Source: an uncultured Eubacteriales bacterium
GTDB taxonomy: Bacteria > Bacillota > Clostridia > Peptostreptococcales > Anaerovoracaceae
NCBI GenBank assembly: GCA_900547295.1
Contig: URGK01000081.1
Location: 1-11,502, forward strand
DNA length: 11,502 nt
Reading direction: 5' to 3'
Shown: piece after piece, positions 1 through 6,871 of the stretch
How positions within the stretch are numbered: position 1 is the first letter of the stretch
Layout of the letters: every line of letters starts with the position of its first letter
Made by a program: the position numbers and the translations under genes
The notes under the pieces: model-generated
What the model was told of the DNA's origin: nothing
Database searches by the model: none
What the model saw: the letters and a program-made list of their open reading frames with translations, nothing else

Positions 1-25
1 ATCTGTATTTAAAGGACGTGTGAGT

Positions 26-478
26 ATGAAATTTATGGAATGTGCTGTCCGGGATGTGATTTATGGGACCAATGTCCGTCTTGTCAAACCGGTCAACATT
101 TATGAATGTGAACTCAGGGACAATGTGTTTGTCGGCCCCTTCGTTGAGATACAGAAAGGCTGTGTCATTGGTAGTGGAAGTCGGATACAGTCGCACACGT
201 TTATTTGTGAGAACGTAACACTGGGGGAGAACTGCTTCATTGGTCATAACGTGACGTTCGCCAACGATCTGTTTCGTTCAGGAGCACCAGATCCGTCACC
301 GGATAACTGGATCAGCATTATCCTGGGGGATTCGGTTACTGTTGGCAGTGGAGCCATTATTCTGTCTCCGTATATATGCAGCGGAGCTGTTATCGGTGCG
401 GGGGCAGTTGTAGTAAAACCGATTGAGAACAAAGGCATTTATGCAGGAAACCCGGCAAGACTGCTCAGAATATTATGA
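26..478 (+). CDS. Left-handed beta-helix (hexapeptide) N-acyltransferase, sugar 3-N-acetyltransferase-like
   Basis: The 150-residue protein is built of hexapeptide repeats (for example VIGSGS, VTLGEN, AVIGAG) and ends in the AGNPAR signature of left-handed beta-helix acyltransferases. The family includes WbpD/WlbB and FdtC/QdtC, which use acetyl-CoA to acetylate the 3-amino group of nucleotide-linked 3-amino sugars, and its members are somewhat longer. I chose ATG 26 because AGGA (13-16) lies 9 nt upstream; an in-frame GTG at 20 sits only 3 nt from it. The gene converges on the kanosamine-type operon. By inference it could acetylate the 3-amine of that sugar, either as a pathway step or as self-protection. 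The acceptor cannot be read from sequence, and other acceptors of the family are possible. The family is secure and the substrate is a guess. Any upstream partner gene lies outside the window. Confidence 0.8.
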   Translation: MKFMECAVRDVIYGTNVRLVKPVNIYECELRDNVFVGPFVEIQKGCVIGSGSRIQSHTFICENVTLGENCFIGHNVTFANDLFRSGAPDPSPDNWISIILGDSVTVGSGAIILSPYICSGAVIGAGAVVVKPIENKGIYAGNPARLLRIL

Positions 479-483
479 AAAAG

Positions 484-508
484 AAAAGGGCCGTTACTGG
501 CCCTTTTT
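484..508. terminator. Bidirectional intrinsic terminator
   Basis: A perfect 9-bp inverted repeat (AAAAGGGCC at 484-492, GGCCCTTTT at 499-507) encloses the 6-nt loop GTTACT. A T-run follows on the plus strand. The A-run on the left arm supplies a T-run to minus-strand transcripts. It sits between the convergent stop codons at 478 and 510-512 and can end both transcripts. Confidence 0.85.
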
Positions 509-509
509 A

Positions 510-2042
510 TCAGAGGTAGGTTTGTGAATACGGCAGGTGTACAGAAATCGACTGCCGGGGATCGATTTCCAGGGCCGCCCGGTATTCTGCGTCAGTGATA
601 TCACCTTTTTTCAGTAAATAACCGAGAGCATCGTTTCCCAGCCCTGACAGTATGCGTATTCTGGCGATCCGGAAATCAAACAGGCTGTCCATCATACCAT
701 GCTCCGGAAATGCGGGAGGAGTGGCCAGATAGGCAGGTTTGACCATACTTCTGATGATGTTCCAGTATCGGGAAAAGTCGCGGTCCGGGTCCGGGAGAAG
801 ACCTGACAGCAACCCAATCCGGATGGTTTCCAGCCAGCTGTCATAAAATCGCTTAACATGAAGTGAAGCCATGTGCTCAGCACACCATTTGCGCATAGCT
901 TCTTTTTCCGGAAGGGAAGTCTTCCCGGAGAATACGTTCATTACCCACTGGCTGATGATATCAAAATAGGGAAACGCAGCCCCGAAACCGGCGGTATCCA
1001 CCGGGGGATTAATGACGGCCAGAGAAGGGTCCTCTGTCCAGAAAAAGTGCTCATAGAGCTGTGTTCTGTCAAATCCCTGAATGAACGAGTAATCAGGCAT
1101 TTCATAGCCTGTACAGGTTATGATTACATCATATTTTTCCTGAGATGCGTCGACGAACTCAATAGCGCCTTCTCCGGTGAAACGCTCTGCCAGGGGTTTA
1201 ACTTTTATCAGACCGGCGGCCACATTCGGTATGATTTTTTCGTTAACATGTACCGCGTTATTGTTCGCCATGTCGGGCAACAGACCGGATGCTCGGTAGG
1301 CCTGCATGTAGTCAGGCATCATGGTGTCGAGATAACCGATAAAGTCTTCATAATTCATTTGGCTCAGCAGACACCTGCCCAGATAGGAGTGCATCATGTC
1401 ATTCGGGCCAGTCGGGAATTGTCTCGGCAGATAAAGTCCCATCTTTTTGACGGACAGACTTACGCTTCTGGCAAAGGGAACAAGGTCTGAGGCAATATCC
1501 GCACCGCTGACACCGCCGCCAATGATGAGGATATTTTTTCCTTTAAATGCCTCTGGCTCCTGATAATCTCTCGACGTGATCAACGTTCCGGAGAAGTTTT
1601 CCTCACCTGGCAGGGGGGGCCGGCGGGGTTGCCAGAGTTCACCTGTTGCAATGATGACCCGGTCAAAAATGTCTTCCGTGTCTTTTCCTTCAGAAGCGCA
1701 GCGGATCACCCAGTGTCCGGCGTCTTTTCTGAGTGAAACAACTTCAGTATTCAGTCGGGTCGACTCACGGAGGGCATCCTCTCCGGCCACGGCCGAAAGA
1801 TATCTGAATACCTGTTCCACTCCTGGAAATTCATCGATATCGCCAGGGGGAAAGCCAGTATAATGAAATGTATAACGGGAGTTCTGCATACAGGCATTAC
1901 GGTAAGCGCCACCACTCCAGGGGTTCCAGATCCCCCCAATTCGGGTATTCTTCTCAAACAGAACCACGGAGTGACCTGCTTTAATCGCATTACGGGCAGA
2001 AATGATGCCGGCAGGACCCGCGCCGATGATTGCAATATTCAT
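510..2042 (-). CDS. FMO-type flavin monooxygenase (FAD/NADPH)
   Basis: The 510-residue protein has an FAD-binding Rossmann motif GAGPAG at residues 7-12, an ATG-type motif near 131-134 and an NADPH-binding GGGVSG at 175-180. It resembles class B flavin monooxygenases, which oxygenate soft nucleophiles (N, S) or ketones using NADPH and O2. The FMO signature FxGxxxHxxxY is present at residues 150-160, but the central His is replaced by Thr156. The start codon overlaps the stop of the upstream SemiSWEET gene by 4 nt (ATGA), which implies translational coupling. It is the last gene of the ntd-like operon and is followed by a shared terminator. By inference it may oxidise the amine of the aminosugar product, but the substrate is unknown. 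The FAD/NADPH oxygenase assignment is strong; amine oxidation is speculative. Confidence 0.85.
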   Translation of the reverse strand: MNIAIIGAGPAGIISARNAIKAGHSVVLFEKNTRIGGIWNPWSGGAYRNACMQNSRYTFHYTGFPPGDIDEFPGVEQVFRYLSAVAGEDALRESTRLNTEVVSLRKDAGHWVIRCASEGKDTEDIFDRVIIATGELWQPRRPPLPGEENFSGTLITSRDYQEPEAFKGKNILIIGGGVSGADIASDLVPFARSVSLSVKKMGLYLPRQFPTGPNDMMHSYLGRCLLSQMNYEDFIGYLDTMMPDYMQAYRASGLLPDMANNNAVHVNEKIIPNVAAGLIKVKPLAERFTGEGAIEFVDASQEKYDVIITCTGYEMPDYSFIQGFDRTQLYEHFFWTEDPSLAVINPPVDTAGFGAAFPYFDIISQWVMNVFSGKTSLPEKEAMRKWCAEHMASLHVKRFYDSWLETIRIGLLSGLLPDPDRDFSRYWNIIRSMVKPAYLATPPAFPEHGMMDSLFDFRIARIRILSGLGNDALGYLLKKGDITDAEYRAALEIDPRQSISVHLPYSQTYL

Positions 2043-2308
2043 ACGTGTTTTTTCCTGCGGTTGATAAGTGTTATTACAAGCACTGGTGCAGCCAGAAACA
2101 GTGTGACAATATTGGCGATCAGTACGGCAAAATCAGATCGCATAATGCCATACGCTATCCATGAGATTACACCTGTCAGGAACATGATATACATAACAAC
2201 GGAGATACCTTCGGTATTGCGTGTCCTGATAGTTTTTATGCTCTGGGGAGCGAACGCAAACGTTGTGAAAAATGCAGCAAACAGCCCGGTTAAAAGAATT
2301 GTATCCAT
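2039..2308 (-). CDS. SemiSWEET sugar transporter (PQ-loop/MtN3 family)
   Basis: The 89-residue membrane protein has three predicted helices (about 4-22, 38-57 and 60-82) and the PQ motif P21-Q22. It also has the TEGIS stretch at 32-36 and the conserved pocket residues Trp50 and Asn66. SemiSWEETs dimerise and move sugars passively across the inner membrane. From memory it matches, or nearly matches, the E. coli SemiSWEET whose crystal structures were reported; identity needs checking. I chose ATG 2308, one base after the ntdC-like stop, with GAGG 9 nt upstream; a TTG at 2323 would add five residues. It overlaps the downstream monooxygenase gene by 4 nt. Placement in a kanosamine-type operon suggests that its natural cargo is an aminosugar or its derivative, which is inference. 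Confidence 0.9.
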   Translation of the reverse strand: MDTILLTGLFAAFFTTFAFAPQSIKTIRTRNTEGISVVMYIMFLTGVISWIAYGIMRSDFAVLIANIVTLFLAAPVLVITLINRRKKHV

Positions 2309-2309
2309 A

Positions 2310-3326
2310 TCAGAATGCCTCAATTATTTCCTGTATATGAAGGCCGGATGACAGGTCCGCCAGCTTAGGAGACGAGTGACCATATTTAATAAGAGCACAC
2401 CAGTCGTCATGAAGATGAATAAACGAATCAGACCAGAATGGAAGCTCCCGTGGTGGATCAGGCAAGCGTTTCAGAGCGTCGAAGCCAATTGTTTCCGTAT
2501 TCGTATCATTAAATAGAATCAGGAGCAGGCGATTTTCATGGTGGGTTGAATATCTGATTTCACCATTTTCAAATACAAGCTGTATATGCAGTCCCAAATT
2601 CTGATCTGTTTCCGATTTACTGGCATGAACTCTGAAATAAGCTCCCTTTTCTGAACTGCCCATTACATAGCCGTTATCATCCACTTCAACCTGACCATCT
2701 GATTTTGTACCCACCCGTGTCCCCTTTACCGTTTTGATCCCATGAACCACTACCGGGCTTTCCCCTATAAAACAAAATAAATCAAGCAGATGACAGGATA
2801 GATCGCCCAGAGCACCGCTGCTTTTGCTCTGTTGTGCGGAGTCTCGCCAGGTCAGGTGATGGCGGGTCAGTGCAGAATTTTTATTAAATTCTGCTGAGAA
2901 GAAATGCAGTTCACCTAATTTCCTCTCATTTCTCAGACGCATTATCATGTCGATGACGGGGTTATATCGGTAGTTAAAAGACACGATACTACCTTTTGGA
3001 GCAATCTCCTGTAGATATCGTGCAGAGTTGAGATCTGTTGAGAGGGGTTTTTCACACACAAACGGGAGCTGTTTGTAGCGAAGCACTTCTTCTGCCACGC
3101 TAACGTGGAGATGGTTTGGTGTGCAGATAATGAACCCTTGACTGACTCCGGCAAGCTGCTCCAGATCCTGGCAGTTTGTTACCGGCAGGGAGCTTATTTC
3201 GCTGAGCTGTCGGACGTTGTCCGGACTCACATCGTACAGGGCCAGACCAGTTACTAGCGGATTGAGACAAAGTGCGTTGACATGGGCACGGGCAATCCCC
3301 CCACAGCCGACAATTCCGATAATCAT
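2310..3326 (-). CDS. ntdC: Glucose-6-phosphate 3-dehydrogenase, NtdC-like (Gfo/Idh/MocA)
   Basis: The N-terminal Rossmann fold carries GCGGIA, followed by a CEKP motif and a C-terminal Gfo/Idh substrate domain with the GALGDLxxH block. Numbered from a GTG start at 3329, the likely catalytic residues are Lys94, Asp176 and His180. B. subtilis NtdC, as I recall it, shares distinctive blocks such as KNSAL...TWRD and SGxLGDLxxHLxD. NtdC oxidises C3 of glucose 6-phosphate with NAD+ to give 3-oxo-glucose 6-phosphate, the first step of kanosamine synthesis. ATG 3326 is preferred because AAGGAG lies about 8 nt upstream; the GTG at 3329 is the alternative. Either start overlaps the phosphatase stop codon (TGA 3328-3326), so translation is probably coupled. 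The family is certain and the NtdC assignment is strong because of the gene order. Confidence 0.88.
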   Translation of the reverse strand: MIIGIVGCGGIARAHVNALCLNPLVTGLALYDVSPDNVRQLSEISSLPVTNCQDLEQLAGVSQGFIICTPNHLHVSVAEEVLRYKQLPFVCEKPLSTDLNSARYLQEIAPKGSIVSFNYRYNPVIDMIMRLRNERKLGELHFFSAEFNKNSALTRHHLTWRDSAQQSKSSGALGDLSCHLLDLFCFIGESPVVVHGIKTVKGTRVGTKSDGQVEVDDNGYVMGSSEKGAYFRVHASKSETDQNLGLHIQLVFENGEIRYSTHHENRLLLILFNDTNTETIGFDALKRLPDPPRELPFWSDSFIHLHDDWCALIKYGHSSPKLADLSSGLHIQEIIEAF

Positions 3327-4156
3327 CACTGTAGCTCCTTAAGAACGCTCAGTATCCCGTGGCAGTAAGCACTGTCCAGTCTGTTTCCGTACTGGCTGAC
3401 TGCAAACGGGTCGGCATTACCCACCAGATAGCCACTTCCGGCCTGTGCAAAAATGGCAAAATCATTCGCACTGTCACCAAAGGCAATAATGGCTTCTTTC
3501 GGCAGTCCGGTTTCTTCCATCAGAAAAGACACAGCCTGATCCTTGCCACAACAGAGGGGGATAAATTCAACGTCATAACAGCCAGGGGGATCGCCAGCCG
3601 CCGGGTTACAGCGGGTAAACACAACACGAATTCGTCGTTCGTCAGCCAGTTCCTGAATGGTGGCAAAATCGCTGGCAATAGATGGGCTCTCAGGGTAGTA
3701 ATAGCTCACTTTAAAGGGGCCCTGATAATCCTCTGGTTGTTTCAGAAGGGGGATCTCTTTTTCCATCAGAATCTTAACCAGACAGTTGACATTCTGACGG
3801 CTGTAGCCTGAACGGCTTATTCTTTCTGCCCAGGTTTCAGAGGGGATGAGACGGCCATTTTTCACCCAGTAAAATTCGGTGCCGAGACTGCAACATATAA
3901 AGTGAGGGCTTCGCGAGATATATCCCCTGGATTTTCGCCAGGCTGAATCCAGATTTGTTCCCGTGATCCAGCCAGCGAGAATCCCCTTTTTTTCAGCATG
4001 GGATGTAATATAGGACTCCAGCTGAACGACCCCCCCCAGTTTTTTTTTATCACTGTCCGAAGGAATATAAGTTTCATCAAGATCGCTGCACACCACAGTG
4101 CGGATTACTGTCGGGAACGGGAATTCGACGGGCCAGTTTTTATTTAAAATAGTCAT
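3326..4156 (-). CDS. ntdB: HAD-superfamily kanosamine-6-phosphate phosphatase, NtdB-like
   Basis: The 276-residue HAD phosphatase has motif I DLDET with nucleophile Asp25 and acid/base Asp27. Motif II contains the W-I-T-G-T stretch (63-67), Lys205 is the likely motif III lysine, and motif IV is GDSAND (227-232). Its layout fits the sucrose-phosphatase-like, cap-bearing HAD group. It shares with B. subtilis NtdB (recalled) the RCNPxAGDP stretch at 182-190, the YDVxFIP block and PHFI...LGTE. NtdB removes phosphate from kanosamine 6-phosphate, releasing free kanosamine in the cytoplasm. The start at 4156 has GAGG 6 nt upstream and lies inside the end of the aminotransferase gene, a 17-nt overlap. 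Without the neighbours it could only be called a sugar phosphatase; with ntdA and ntdC on either side the specific call is well supported. Confidence 0.88.
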   Translation of the reverse strand: MTILNKNWPVEFPFPTVIRTVVCSDLDETYIPSDSDKKKLGGVVQLESYITSHAEKKGILAGWITGTNLDSAWRKSRGYISRSPHFICCSLGTEFYWVKNGRLIPSETWAERISRSGYSRQNVNCLVKILMEKEIPLLKQPEDYQGPFKVSYYYPESPSIASDFATIQELADERRIRVVFTRCNPAAGDPPGCYDVEFIPLCCGKDQAVSFLMEETGLPKEAIIAFGDSANDFAIFAQAGSGYLVGNADPFAVSQYGNRLDSAYCHGILSVLKELQ

Positions 4157-5366
4157 GCAGTACCTCGATAACGATGTTTTGCTCCTGGAGCGACATATGG
4201 TTATGCAGCGGCAGATGAATTAATCCAGAATGTATTTTTTCAGAATCACGGAACTGCTCTCGACGGGAATATCCGGTTGCCAATGGATGCTCTCCGCAGT
4301 GTGAAAGGACGGGATAGTAAATATCTAACTCCACTCCTTTTTCACGAGCAAAGGCGAACAGAGAATCACGTTCGCCTTTGCAGAGCAGTACCGGGAAAAG
4401 GTGCCATGTATTCTGATGGGTCTCTGTCGGAAGTATTATGTTATGTGACAGGTCAGACAGTAAAAGATGGTAACGGGCTGCAAGAAGGCAGCGTTTTTTT
4501 GCATTATTTTCAAAATGTTGAAGTTTGACACTAAGCGTGGCAGCCTGCAGATTATCCATACGACTGTTTAATCCCCAGTTCTGGGCCTTAATATTCTTTT
4601 TACCTTCAGCAAATCCGTGATATGAATATTGCCTTGCCAGACGTGCCAGTTCAGGAGAAAGGGTCAGAACTGCACCGGATTTACCAAGAGAACCAATATT
4701 CTTAAATGGATTAAAACTCAACGCCAGCAGATCACAGTGGCTGATTAGTGACCTGATACCAAAGCACTGCGCTGCATCCACGATAACAGGAATGTCGGCT
4801 TTGCGGGCAATCTGGTGAATGGCATCAATGTACATGCATGAGCCATAAAGGCAGACCGGTAACACGGCTTTTGTCTTTGAAGTTCTGAGGCGATCCACTT
4901 CATCCGGAAGCATATTGAAAGAACTGTCAATATTAGCGAAGACCGGAACGGCTCCCACGGCCATCACGGCATTCTCCGTAGCTGCAAAGGAGTTCAGCGG
5001 AACGATGACTTCATCTCCGGGTTCCACTCCAACAGATTTAAGAGCTATTTTTAACGCATCGGTGCCGCTACTGGTGGCAATACAGGTATGAGCACCATAA
5101 AATAATCTTAATGTCTCTTCTACTTTTCCAATATAGGGGCCACTGGTAAAACATCCGCTTTTAATTACAACTGAAATGATGTCCTGTACTTCTGAGCGTT
5201 CAGAACGGGAATTCAGTCTTGGAAGTGGCAGAAATTCGACTGACTCCGAATCATCATATTCACTCTCGTTGTTGATACGGTGATATATATCTTCAAATTT
5301 TTCCTGTAGTTCATTTTCTGTTGATGCACTGAAGATCATTTCATTCAAAATACTGACATCTTTCAT
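4140..5366 (-). CDS. ntdA: PLP-dependent 3-oxo-glucose-6-phosphate aminotransferase, NtdA-like
   Basis: The 408-residue DegT/DnrJ/EryC1/StrS-family sugar aminotransferase binds PLP. The Schiff-base lysine is Lys222 in SFNPFKNIG, the pyridine-nitrogen partner is Asp197 in VDAAQ, and the phosphate-binding region includes TSSGTDA at 98-104. These blocks, plus CFTSGPY, NSFAATENAV and RMDNLQAA, match B. subtilis NtdA as I recall it. NtdA transfers an amino group from glutamate to 3-oxo-glucose 6-phosphate, giving kanosamine 6-phosphate. I chose ATG 5366 because GGAGG lies 5 nt upstream; the reading frame is open to an ATG at 5414, but that upstream part has no good ribosome binding site. It is the first gene of the operon. 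General sugar-nucleotide aminotransferases are the alternative, but the ntdA-B-C order argues against them. Confidence 0.9.
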   Translation of the reverse strand: MKDVSILNEMIFSASTENELQEKFEDIYHRINNESEYDDSESVEFLPLPRLNSRSERSEVQDIISVVIKSGCFTSGPYIGKVEETLRLFYGAHTCIATSSGTDALKIALKSVGVEPGDEVIVPLNSFAATENAVMAVGAVPVFANIDSSFNMLPDEVDRLRTSKTKAVLPVCLYGSCMYIDAIHQIARKADIPVIVDAAQCFGIRSLISHCDLLALSFNPFKNIGSLGKSGAVLTLSPELARLARQYSYHGFAEGKKNIKAQNWGLNSRMDNLQAATLSVKLQHFENNAKKRCLLAARYHLLLSDLSHNIILPTETHQNTWHLFPVLLCKGERDSLFAFAREKGVELDIYYPVLSHCGEHPLATGYSRREQFRDSEKIHSGLIHLPLHNHMSLQEQNIVIEVLHDYFK

Positions 5367-5438
5367 AAAGACCTCCATTTTATGTCGGAGAAAAATAAAG
5401 CACAGATAAACCATATTTTCACATTTGAGTTACAAATT

Positions 5439-5454
5439 GGTGACATTGGTCACA
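5439..5454. promoter_or_regulatory. Candidate CRP (cAMP receptor protein) site upstream of the ntd-like operon
   Basis: The sequence GGTGA-N6-TCACA differs by one base from the CRP consensus TGTGA-N6-TCACA. It contains a perfect inverted repeat GTGAC-ATTG-GTCAC (5440-5453). It lies about 73 bp upstream of the operon start codon at 5366. A second GTGACATT half-site lies at 5489-5496. I see no convincing -35/-10 pair to anchor the distance, so activation by CRP is an inference. Confidence 0.45.
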
Positions 5455-5561
5455 GACAACTTACAGGTCCGGTAATATCGGTCTGTTAGTGACATTTACT
5501 GAAAACGATGGAAAGGTATTGATAACGTGGTTGCCATAACCAATGCTTCAGGGAAGCCGAT

Positions 5562-5681
5562 ATGGTTAATGTCATTACAATTGTCGTCACAGTTGCCTGT
5601 GTATCCGGATATTTGAAATGGATCTTCCTGAAGCAGGTTCGGGTAGTATCTTCATGGTCTGGCTTTACAGCAGGTCTGTGA
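5562..5681 (+). CDS. Possible small membrane peptide (39 residues)
   Basis: An ATG at 5562 is preceded by AGGGAAG with a spacing of 5 nt. It opens 39 codons: a hydrophobic stretch of about 16 residues near the N-terminus (VITIVVTVACVSGY), then a short basic and amphipathic tail. The shape recalls small plasmid-borne membrane peptides, including type I toxins, but I see no similarity to Hok/PndA and no obvious antisense RNA gene. It may equally be a chance ORF in gene-poor backbone DNA. Confidence 0.25.
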   Translation: MVNVITIVVTVACVSGYLKWIFLKQVRVVSSWSGFTAGL

Positions 5682-6198
5682 CTCTGCTATTTATTGATGA
5701 ATATAACCTTTTCAATTCCAGTTATTGTTCTGATTGCAATAATCACCTCATCACAATAATTCACCATTTTTTGTGATTATCTGGCAATAATTTTCTTTTC
5801 TGATCCAGAGATCCGAAAACTTATTGTCACGGATCTTCTTCTCCCCCCACACAACGCCACCTCCCGTCAGCACAACATGTGGTGCCGGATTCAGCTGCTG
5901 ATGACACTATATGTTGTGTCATCTCCCTGACCTGTGATGCGTCGCGCAGGGGCGGAAAACAGCGATATGATTATTTCCCCAGCGTGGTACACTTCCGGAA
6001 AGTTGTGATATTCCGGAAAGTCGGATCTGACGGAAACGGCTCTCCGGTAATTTAACGGCGTGGTTATATGGATGCTTGTTATCATGGTGATGATGATAAC
6101 GGCATGATGTTATCAGACGGCGTGACGGTAAGGGCAGTGATGATGGATGACGTTATCGCATGACCGTCCCTGCCCGGAAAAGAAAAAAGGAGTCACCC
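5682..6198. other. Gene-poor backbone spacer with inverted repeats
   Basis: I see no gene here. The stretch holds GATGACAC/GTGTCATC arms (5900-5907 and 5916-5923), two direct copies of TTCCGGAAAGT (about 5993 and 6011), each with a TTCCGGAA palindrome, and GTTATCAT/ATGATAAC arms (6078-6085 and 6093-6100). These could be operators or hairpins, but nothing ties them to a regulator. An apparent minus-strand ORF at 5891-6085 has no ribosome binding site or recognisable motif. Confidence 0.4.
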
Positions 6199-6354
6199 AT
6201 GTTTTTTATTGAGAATGAAGGTCAGGCTGTCGCCGGAACGGATTACTGGCAGTCTGTACAGGCGCAGGCCGGATATGTCTACCTCAGCTGGAATGCCGGC
6301 GCAGCCAGGCTGCTTGTCCCGGATGCGGCAAAACAGTTCCCGTTTTTTTTCTGA
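6199..6354 (+). CDS. Short hypothetical ORF, probably a truncated plasmid backbone gene
   Basis: ATG 6199 is preceded by AAAAAAGGAG with 7-8 nt spacing, a strong ribosome binding site. It opens a 51-residue frame with no membrane segment and no motif I can name. The protein ends abruptly in a phenylalanine run encoded by an 8-T tract just before the stop. That, together with the loss of coding character afterwards, suggests a longer gene lost its 3' part by deletion, rearrangement or a slip in the T tract. The start and its signal look genuine; the function is unknown. Confidence 0.4.
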   Translation: MFFIENEGQAVAGTDYWQSVQAQAGYVYLSWNAGAARLLVPDAAKQFPFFF

Positions 6355-6468
6355 AAGGAATAAGCTGAACAGTGCAAAGGGTAAAGCTATACTGATTTTT
6401 AGACTGTGATTTGTTACGTAGAAATAACTTGTCAGATGTAATCTGTACATAGCTAAAAAATAGGTTTG

Positions 6469-6507
6469 TTGATACCTTTACCCCGTTTATGGGGGTAAAG
6501 ATATCAA
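6469..6507 (-). terminator. Hairpin downstream of parR, candidate terminator
   Basis: CTTTACCCC (6476-6484) pairs with GGGGTAAAG (6492-6500). The stem is extended after one mismatch by TTGATA/TATCAA (6469-6474 and 6502-6507), giving 15 pairs. It lies just past the parR stop at 6519. A T-run on the minus strand comes about 9 nt after the stem, so it is an imperfect intrinsic terminator. Confidence 0.55.
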
Positions 6508-6518
6508 TAAAAATTTAA

Positions 6519-6869
6519 TCAGTTTATTAACTTCATCGCGTTTTTTTTTGTCTCTTCATCACTTCTTTGCTCCTGTTGTGAAGAGGGTTGAGTGATTGTT
6601 GAAGAATTAAAATCAGCCATCTCTTTTGGAAATAGCGATCTCAATATATTCACGATATCTGAAAATGTGGTTTCTTTCGTCAGCAGTTCACATAAAAGGA
6701 AAGGGGCCCTGGGGTCTTGTCTGTATAAGGCCAGACCTGCCGTCAGTGCGGCCCGGTTAAGGCGGCTGCGTTCCCCTTGCGGGATACTGTCCAGTGTATC
6801 ACAAACAATTTTATCTGTTTGATTTACATCTGGATTTAGTTTGAAGGCAATGGTTCTGCGCTTGTCCAT
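6519..6869 (-). CDS. parR: ParR (StbB) centromere-binding partition adaptor
   Basis: The 116-residue protein is nearly identical, as I recall it, to ParR of plasmid R1/R100. ParR dimers bind the parC iterons through an N-terminal ribbon-helix-helix (the MDKRRTIAFKL strand and following helices). They form a ring that caps ParM filaments and also represses the par promoter. The C-terminal tail, rich in Ser, Gln and charged residues, ends in KKNAMKLIN and is the part known to contact ParM. The start follows the parM stop by 2 nt, so the two are co-transcribed and probably coupled. Nothing in the frame suggests inactivation. Confidence 0.95.
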   Translation of the reverse strand: MDKRRTIAFKLNPDVNQTDKIVCDTLDSIPQGERSRLNRAALTAGLALYRQDPRAPFLLCELLTKETTFSDIVNILRSLFPKEMADFNSSTITQPSSQQEQRSDEETKKNAMKLIN

Positions 6870-6871
6870 TA

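Noticed and set aside
873..1490. 205-codon plus-strand ORF opposite the monooxygenase gene
   Set aside because: It lies wholly antisense to a well-supported FMO frame, lacks a ribosome binding site and recognisable motifs, and has low-complexity, shadow-like composition.
1863..2351. 162-codon plus-strand ORF across the SemiSWEET and FMO starts
   Set aside because: It opposes two overlapping real genes and has no family resemblance.
3359..3811. 150-codon plus-strand ORF opposite the ntdB-like gene
   Set aside because: It is antisense to a gene with all HAD motifs and has no independent evidence of coding.
5366..5414. Upstream ATG at 5414 as the ntdA-like start
   Set aside because: The ATG at 5366 has GGAGG at ideal spacing and gives the expected family N-terminus; the 16 extra residues have no ribosome binding site.
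6193..6450. 85-codon minus-strand ORF between the backbone ORF and parR
   Set aside because: It is antisense to the ORF at 6199 with its strong ribosome binding site, and has no motif or start signal.
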